DNA of 64,000 nt from Spisula solida. Its lineage: Eukaryota > Mollusca > Bivalvia > Venerida > Mactridae. Each line of letters begins with the position of its first letter. Within the stretch, counting starts at the first letter, position 1. The notes beneath the pieces were generated by a model. It saw only the letters and a program-made list of their open reading frames with translations. It had not been told where the DNA came from and did not search any database. The stretch is taken from the NCBI GenBank assembly GCA_947247005.1, contig OX365948.1, forward strand, positions 1,364,001-1,428,000, given 5' to 3'. This document shows positions 59,213 to 64,000 of the stretch, piece by piece. Both the position numbers and the translations under genes were made by a program.

Positions 59213-59639
59213 CAACAGTTGTTGTTTATATTGCTGTATAATAAAGGCAGCTTCACTCGAATAAGATGTCAAAGTGTGACTAAAATGGATTGTATACATT
59301 TAACTATGTGTGATTGAAACAGGAATACCTTAAAGAACACAATGATAAGAACAAAGCACAATTTAGGTTTAGAAATACAGACTTTTTCATAAAAATCCAA
59401 CTTCGGACATGGTTAACTCCCCTTGACCATAACAATAAAAAATATTTTTAAAAGTAAAAAAACACCATGTTGTTGTGTGAAAAATCGAATTATTTTGTGT
59501 TTTTTTAATTTGACGATAAATCTCAATTTCAAAGGAGTAGGTTCACTAAGAGGTAAAAACGGCCCAATCACGGAAATGAATAATAATTTGACAAGTTACA
59601 AGTAATAATGTAAAATGATGGAAAATGACAGTATTATCC
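59213..59639. other. intergenic, no gene recognised
   Basis: AT-rich DNA following the LINE; a 60-codon frame (59423-59605) is probably chance. Confidence 0.35.
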
Positions 59640-60860
59640 AAAATATATATTCCTTTGTTGCCATAGCAACAAGAACTTTTCAATCATTTTGTCCATCTGT
59701 TTTGATTTTTTTTTAAATAAATGCGGTATACATACGAAAGGGGACTTGACCAAGGTAAATAAATTATTGTATATTACCTTCATATAAAATGGAAGTTGTG
59801 TATGTTTGTGTATTTTTCAAGTTTGGTTCCATAAATTGTTGCTATGGCAACAAAACTGAATGAAAACCACCCAAAATAACAATGGAAAAACGGAACATGC
59901 GATAACTCACACAGTTTGTAAGATCGGTTAATTATATTTAATATGTAAGTAGATGGGAATTATGAAAACATGCCTGATTTGATATATTTAGATTTTGACA
60001 AATATTATTGTTGCTATGGAAACGGAAACAGTTGAAACATCCCATTTACAGGATCTTTGCTTAATTGTAACAAAAGCCAAGCTAGTTTTATAACATACGG
60101 CATATAGATGGAGGACTATGTATGGACTATGACCATAATCTTCGTGTCTAATTATGAAAGAGTATATGGTATCCATGGCAACAGAAAGACTGGACATATT
60201 TGATTTTTTAGGAAATGTGGCATAACTCACAAACTAGCAAAGTTAGATCAATTATATTTGACAAATGTATCAATATATATTCAGAGATTGTCATGGCATA
60301 GTATTTTGTGAGATGTGGTTGCTATGGCAATATAAACTAGGCTTTATCACTGATTCTTAAATGGAAATCATGTTAATGCTGCATCGGTTTTCTATATGTG
60401 TCAATGACTGCAGTAATCAGGCCAGACGCAAAAAATACATGTTGAGTTTTTTTTCATTATCTTGATGAACAGCCTTTTAAGAATAAATTTTGAAGATATA
60501 TTGCTTGAACAACTAACATTCTTTCAAAACCATGGTTACTATGACAATTTTAAATATTATAATAGTTACCATGGCAACAGTACTTCAACAACCATCCAAG
60601 TAACTGTAAATAGGATTTTTGGGCTTTCTGTGGCAAAATAAGCACTGTTTCATTGTCTGACATTTATTAAGTAACACTGTCTTAGTGCAAAACCTATGAC
60701 TTTCGGTAACATACATTTAAACAGTGTTAAGTATAGTACATCAATAAACAAACAACAGTTACTGCAATTAAAACTTTTATTTTTCACAACAATAATTTCA
60801 TTATCATCTGATTGTAAAAAAATGACATTTTTTTGGGTTGCCTAGCAACAGAGAAAAAAA
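59640..60860. repeat. degenerate array with eight GTTGCYATGGCAAC-like palindromes
   Basis: The motif appears at 59657, 59838, 60010, 60169, 60318, 60535, 60565 and 60837 with small changes (for example GTTGCCATAGCAAC, GTTACCATGGCAAC). The first five are 149-181 bases apart, and the sequence between them shares weaker blocks (GCATAACTCACA, GATC.RTTAATTATATTT). This looks like an old tandem repeat of about 160-180 bp in which the palindrome is the best conserved part. The palindrome matches the X-box bound by RFX transcription factors. Confidence 0.65.
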
Positions 60861-61312
60861 AATGAAATTTTGACAAAAATCTTCAAACATCTAATTGAAG
60901 GAAGTACAAAATGTAATTAATTTAAAACAAATCTGATGGCAACTTTAGAACAATATAAAAGCTTAAGCTTGTACTTGAGAATATGAATGTTGGAATTTGA
61001 ATTTTATGTTTACATGAGGCCCATATGGAAGATTGCATTATTGTAAATAGGTGAGCCTCATAAAATAAAGACTTCACTTCACTTATGAAGCTTTTGATGC
61101 ATTTACCATTAAAGAATGGAGCGTCAATTACCTTCAATTTAGACATGTTTTACATAGAGAATTACATGCAAGCATGGTGTATACTTTATACAAGTAATAT
61201 GCAAGCTGAACCACAAATAATCTTATCATAACAATATTATAAATGCATTTTGAAACATGCAAATGTCCTTGACATCTGGTTGAATAGAATATTCAGGTGG
61301 TTTTGTACTCAT
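60861..61312. other. intergenic, no gene recognised
   Basis: AT-rich sequence with a 74-codon minus frame (60922-61146) that matches nothing known. Confidence 0.35.
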
Positions 61313-61594
61313 TTTTATGCCCCCCTATCGATAGATGGGGGGCATATAGTGATTCACCTGTCCGTCCGTTCGTCCGTCCGTCCTGGTTAACCAAAATTGA
61401 CCGTTTCTTCTAGCATTAATATGGCTTGCTACAAAGCTTTCATACTTGCATGGATGTTGTGTATGAACACTCTCCACACGCCAGTATCACCTAACCCCAT
61501 TTTGACCTTCACCTTGACCTAATTTTGGACTTAGACTTATTTATGGACAAGGCTTCCACAGGGGGCATGAGCGTTTATTGAACGCAGTCTTGTT
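61313..61594 (+). repeat. bivalve dispersed repeat, copy 1
   Basis: It opens with a hairpin TGCCCCCCTATCGATAG/ATGGGGGGCA, followed by GTCCGTCCGTTCGTCCGT runs, CTGGTTAACC, CTTGACCTAATTTTGGACTT, CAGGGGGCATGAGCG and ends GAACGCAGTCTTGTT. This is one of the most common dispersed repeats I know from bivalves; it has no coding capacity. Whether it is a SINE, Helitron-type or TIR element is not clear from this copy. Confidence 0.85.
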
Positions 61595-61988
61595 CTCTCA
61601 ATCAGTGTATTATCCCATTTTTCATGACATATTATTATAAAGATACAACACTTCAGTTCAGCAAATCAGAATAATAAAATACTAGTACTTGACAAGAGAA
61701 GTTATTTTTAACCAGTAGTAGCAGCACACTAATTCAAAAATGAAAAAAAGAACCACTTAAGTGTAAAAACTTACATTTTTGAAATCAAGATATGAGATAA
61801 ACATTCAACAATTGCGCATGCATATATTGTTATTATACCAGTGCAACAGCACCATAGTAGTAGATTATATACATGATACACACATATAATCTCATAACAG
61901 GAACATGCTTCAACTTAACAGAATATAACTTAACTCTTAGAGAAACTAATTAATGTTTGACTTGAATAAGTTATAAATTATTCAAATA
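61595..61988. other. AT-rich spacer between two repeat copies
   Basis: No recognisable feature. Confidence 0.4.
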
Positions 61989-62317
61989 TTTTTATGCCCC
62001 CCTATCGATAGATGGGGAGGCATATAGTGATTCACCTGTCCGTCCGTTCGTCTGTTCGTCTGTTCGTCCGTTTGTCCGTCCGTTCGTCCGTTCGTCCGTC
62101 CGTCCTGGTTAACCCAAATTGACCGTTTCTTCTAGCATTAATATGGCTTGCTACAAAGCTTTCATACTTGCATGGATGTTGTGTATGAACACTCTCCACA
62201 CGCCTGTACTACCTAACCCCAATTTGACCTTCACCTTGACCTAATTTTGGACTTAGACTTATTTATGGACAAGGCTTCCACAGGGGGCATAAGCGTTTAG
62301 TGAACGCAGTCTTGTTT
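61989..62317 (+). repeat. bivalve dispersed repeat, copy 2
   Basis: Same orientation and nearly the same sequence as copy 1, with a longer GTCCGTTCGTCTGTTCGTCC run (62038-62106) that explains most of the length difference. The two copies are 676 bp apart start to start. Only a few bases separate its end from the candidate exon stop at 62326. Confidence 0.85.
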
Positions 62318-62325
62318 TGATACTA

Positions 62326-62478
62326 TTACAGTTCTTCAAATGTTATTTGTAAGTATTTTCTACAGCTAGAACAATTCAGGTAGAATTGACATCCACTTAT
62401 AACTTGTTTATTCCCATCCATGACCAATTGATATGCTATGTCATTTGAACTGTTTCTGCAATCTCTGTCATATGGTTT
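62326..62478 (-). CDS. candidate last exon of an unrecognised cysteine-containing protein
   Basis: On the minus strand, after GATACAG (possible acceptor), the frame reads KPYDRDCRNSSNDIAYQLVM, DGNKQVISGCQFYLNCSSCR and KYLQITFEEL, then TAA at 62326-62328. A stronger acceptor (TTTTCATTTCAG) lies 16 bases upstream but would bring a TAG into frame. The codons and composition look genuinely coding, with a CX2C pair. It is too short to assign. A phase-compatible join to the candidate exon at 63095 was not found, so at least one exon would be missing between them. Confidence 0.4.
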   Translation of the reverse strand, partial: KPYDRDCRNSSNDIAYQLVMDGNKQVISGCQFYLNCSSCRKYLQITFEEL

Positions 62479-63094
62479 CTGTATCTATGTTTCTGAAATG
62501 AAAACATATAATTATATATATATATATACTAAACATTTTTAAACAATTAAATAGACACAATTTACAAATTTTGCAGTCTTAAAATTACACAGTTCAAGCT
62601 GGACATCATAATCATTAATCAATAGTCCTTGTAAAATAAGGCATGTGTATTGGCAGGGCAACTGATGCTGTGGCATATTGAATTTTTATTTAGGCCTAAT
62701 ATTGAAAGAATCTTAATTTAACAAGGTATTAAATAGATTTGTGCGGCATCTGAACAGAATGGTCAACTGCTCAACTGGAGTCTTGTATTTTTAGATCTTT
62801 GGTTATAAGGTAACCTTTAATTTATCATTTTATTTTACAAATGAAAATATCATTTGAAACTTATTATTGATAGGTTGACTATTGAAAACAGATACTGAAA
62901 TAATTGGCATAATGGCATATATACATGAATTATCTTGTCCTAATCAAATTCTGCAGATCAACCACTTCATAATCAGCACTCAGCAGTCATGTCTACAGTA
63001 AAAGCCAATGGTCAAATAACCTGTAACCATGTCAGAGAATTAGTGATATGAAGGATTTACTAATGAAAGTTTAATAACTTGATCAGTTGCATAC
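62479..63094. other. possible intron
   Basis: AT-rich, with an (AT)n run at 62512-62530. A weak 22-codon frame (TPVEQLTILFRCRTNLFNTL) on the minus strand near 62720-62790 is not convincing. Confidence 0.3.
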
Positions 63095-63201
63095 CTGAGA
63101 TAGAGTGGCATAGCTCAGTCTCTTCACAGTCAACTCCAAATAACTGACATTTACATGTGTTCTTCAAAGTTCTTGTAGTTCAAGATCAATTATGGAACAT
63201 C
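63095..63201 (-). CDS. candidate internal exon, cysteine-rich
   Basis: On the minus strand a good acceptor (ATACTTTTTCAG) and a good donor (CTCAG|GTATGC) bound 107 bases. The second half is open and reads TLKNTCKCQLFGVDCEETEL, CHSIS, with a C-x-C...C...C pattern. The first part has stops in this frame, so either the exon starts at the weaker CTACAAG near 63172, or the stops belong to untranslated sequence. An overlapping 72-codon minus frame (63404-63186) runs across the acceptor and is less likely. Confidence 0.35.
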
Positions 63202-64000
63202 CTGAAAAAGTATAAATTAATTTCATGAGGAGCATATAAATTATAATCATCTTCTGCAATTGGACTTTTAGAACATCTAGACAAACTATTAATATATCTA
63301 CTATCTATAAAACAAACATCTTGGATTTGTAGAGATGTGGGGCTAGATGGCCACCCGGTTAAGCCGGGATGAGCCCCATACACATTAATTATGTACATTA
63401 GCACATCAGTTTACAGCGACTGCGAATTAGCCCAGTGAGATTGAGCCTATTGTTCGGTAGGGTGGGTGTAGACCTAGGCCTACCTGTACAAAAAATGTGG
63501 GGAGTAGCTTGAGTCAAAAACTCAATTCAGTGTGATATTTACTGGACACTTCAGAGGGGCATGAGGCACTTTCCCTCAGTAATCAGTAGTGTATTAACAT
63601 TATTGAATTATAGGCAGTATGTTTCATCAATTCATTCAAAGAGCATGCAAAATGTAGACAATTTTTTAAAATGACTCAATGTGTGTACTGTAGTGTATGT
63701 AAAGGTGGGTGGGGAAATGACATACAAATAGCATGAATAATAAGTTCAGCAGTAAACAATCCTCATGTAGGCTCATTGTGTGCGTGGCATAATATTTGTT
63801 GTTTTATATCAATTATGTAGTCTACTTTACCCCCACCAACATAAACAACAGGCATGTCGTCAGCGCATGTAACCTAGAAAATTACAATAATAAAACAATA
63901 AAACGTAATAAAAGATATGCTTACCTTCACATAATAGCCTTATAATTCGATAACAATCAGATCATACCACCATGAGCGTCAACTTTTATCATTAAACCTT
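63202..64000. other. right edge of the window, no assigned gene
   Basis: A GTAAGC donor-like word on the minus strand at about 63914-63919 is preceded by about 75 bases with stops in all frames, so it could end a 5' untranslated exon. A short palindrome-like GGCCACCCGGTTAAGCCGGGATG word lies near 63350. Nothing else is supported. Confidence 0.3.

Noticed and set aside
63186..63404. 72-codon minus-strand frame
   Set aside because: It runs across a strong splice acceptor and its start lies in sequence without other support; the splice-bounded reading at 63095-63201 was preferred.
1..64000. CRISPR arrays, operons, rRNA genes or prokaryotic promoters
   Set aside because: The tandem arrays have no regularly spaced unique spacers, and all gene evidence points to an animal genome.

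Overview
The window is animal nuclear DNA and very probably comes from a bivalve mollusc. The base composition is AT-rich, I find no intact host gene, and candidate exons carry GT/AG splice borders. Several repeats are of kinds I remember from bivalve genomes: the CCCCCCTATCGATAG/GTCCGTCCG repeat near 61.3-62.3 kb, the GACCTTTGACCTCTAAGTGTGACCTT satellite type (168-bp units near 5 kb), and the GGCCACCAGGGGCGGGGC satellite type (164-bp units near 17 kb). The species cannot be set from this sequence alone.

Almost everything that can be named is mobile DNA. 0.2-8.3 kb: a 44-bp tandem array, then an APE-type LINE (endonuclease, reverse transcriptase with FADD, C-terminal zinc knuckle). The LINE is split by a 3.5-kb hAT-like element whose core is a 168-bp satellite. 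8.3-12.2 kb: repeat-derived DNA with a perfect 37-bp hairpin. 12.2-30.1 kb: a large inverted repeat with arms of about 2.7 and 3.8 kb. The right arm has been interrupted by a TTAA-flanked element, which itself holds a second MITE, and by a TA-flanked element with two tRNA-like segments. The spacer holds a possible host gene (15.5-18.1 kb), a 164-bp array and a 1-kb CTACGAT-rich element. 30.8-33.7 kb: a second LINE on the minus strand with two stops. 34-40 kb: a small TIR element, an RT fragment, a MITE copy and a candidate element with an ACTGAC-type core.

40.5-42.6 kb: a third LINE lacking most of its RT domain. It abuts two candidate host exons (42.6-43.0 kb). 43.5-51.9 kb: a nearly complete, apparently young BEL/Pao LTR retrotransposon on the minus strand, with a CTTAT target duplication and only three visible lesions. 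52-55.3 kb: a broken transposase-like gene among GGGACGGACATTACA motifs. 57.4-59.2 kb: a 5'-truncated RTE-like LINE with a perfect 17-bp target duplication. 59.6-60.9 kb: eight motifs close to GTTGCCATGGCAAC (RFX X-box-like). 61.3-62.3 kb: two copies of a bivalve-type repeat. 62.3-63.2 kb: candidate exons of a cysteine-rich protein on the minus strand.

No CRISPR, operon, rRNA or bacterial-type feature is present. The main story is the order of nested insertions, several of which can be dated against each other from target duplications and from the undisturbed partner arm of the inverted repeat. Family names come from motif recognition and memory; no search was run.
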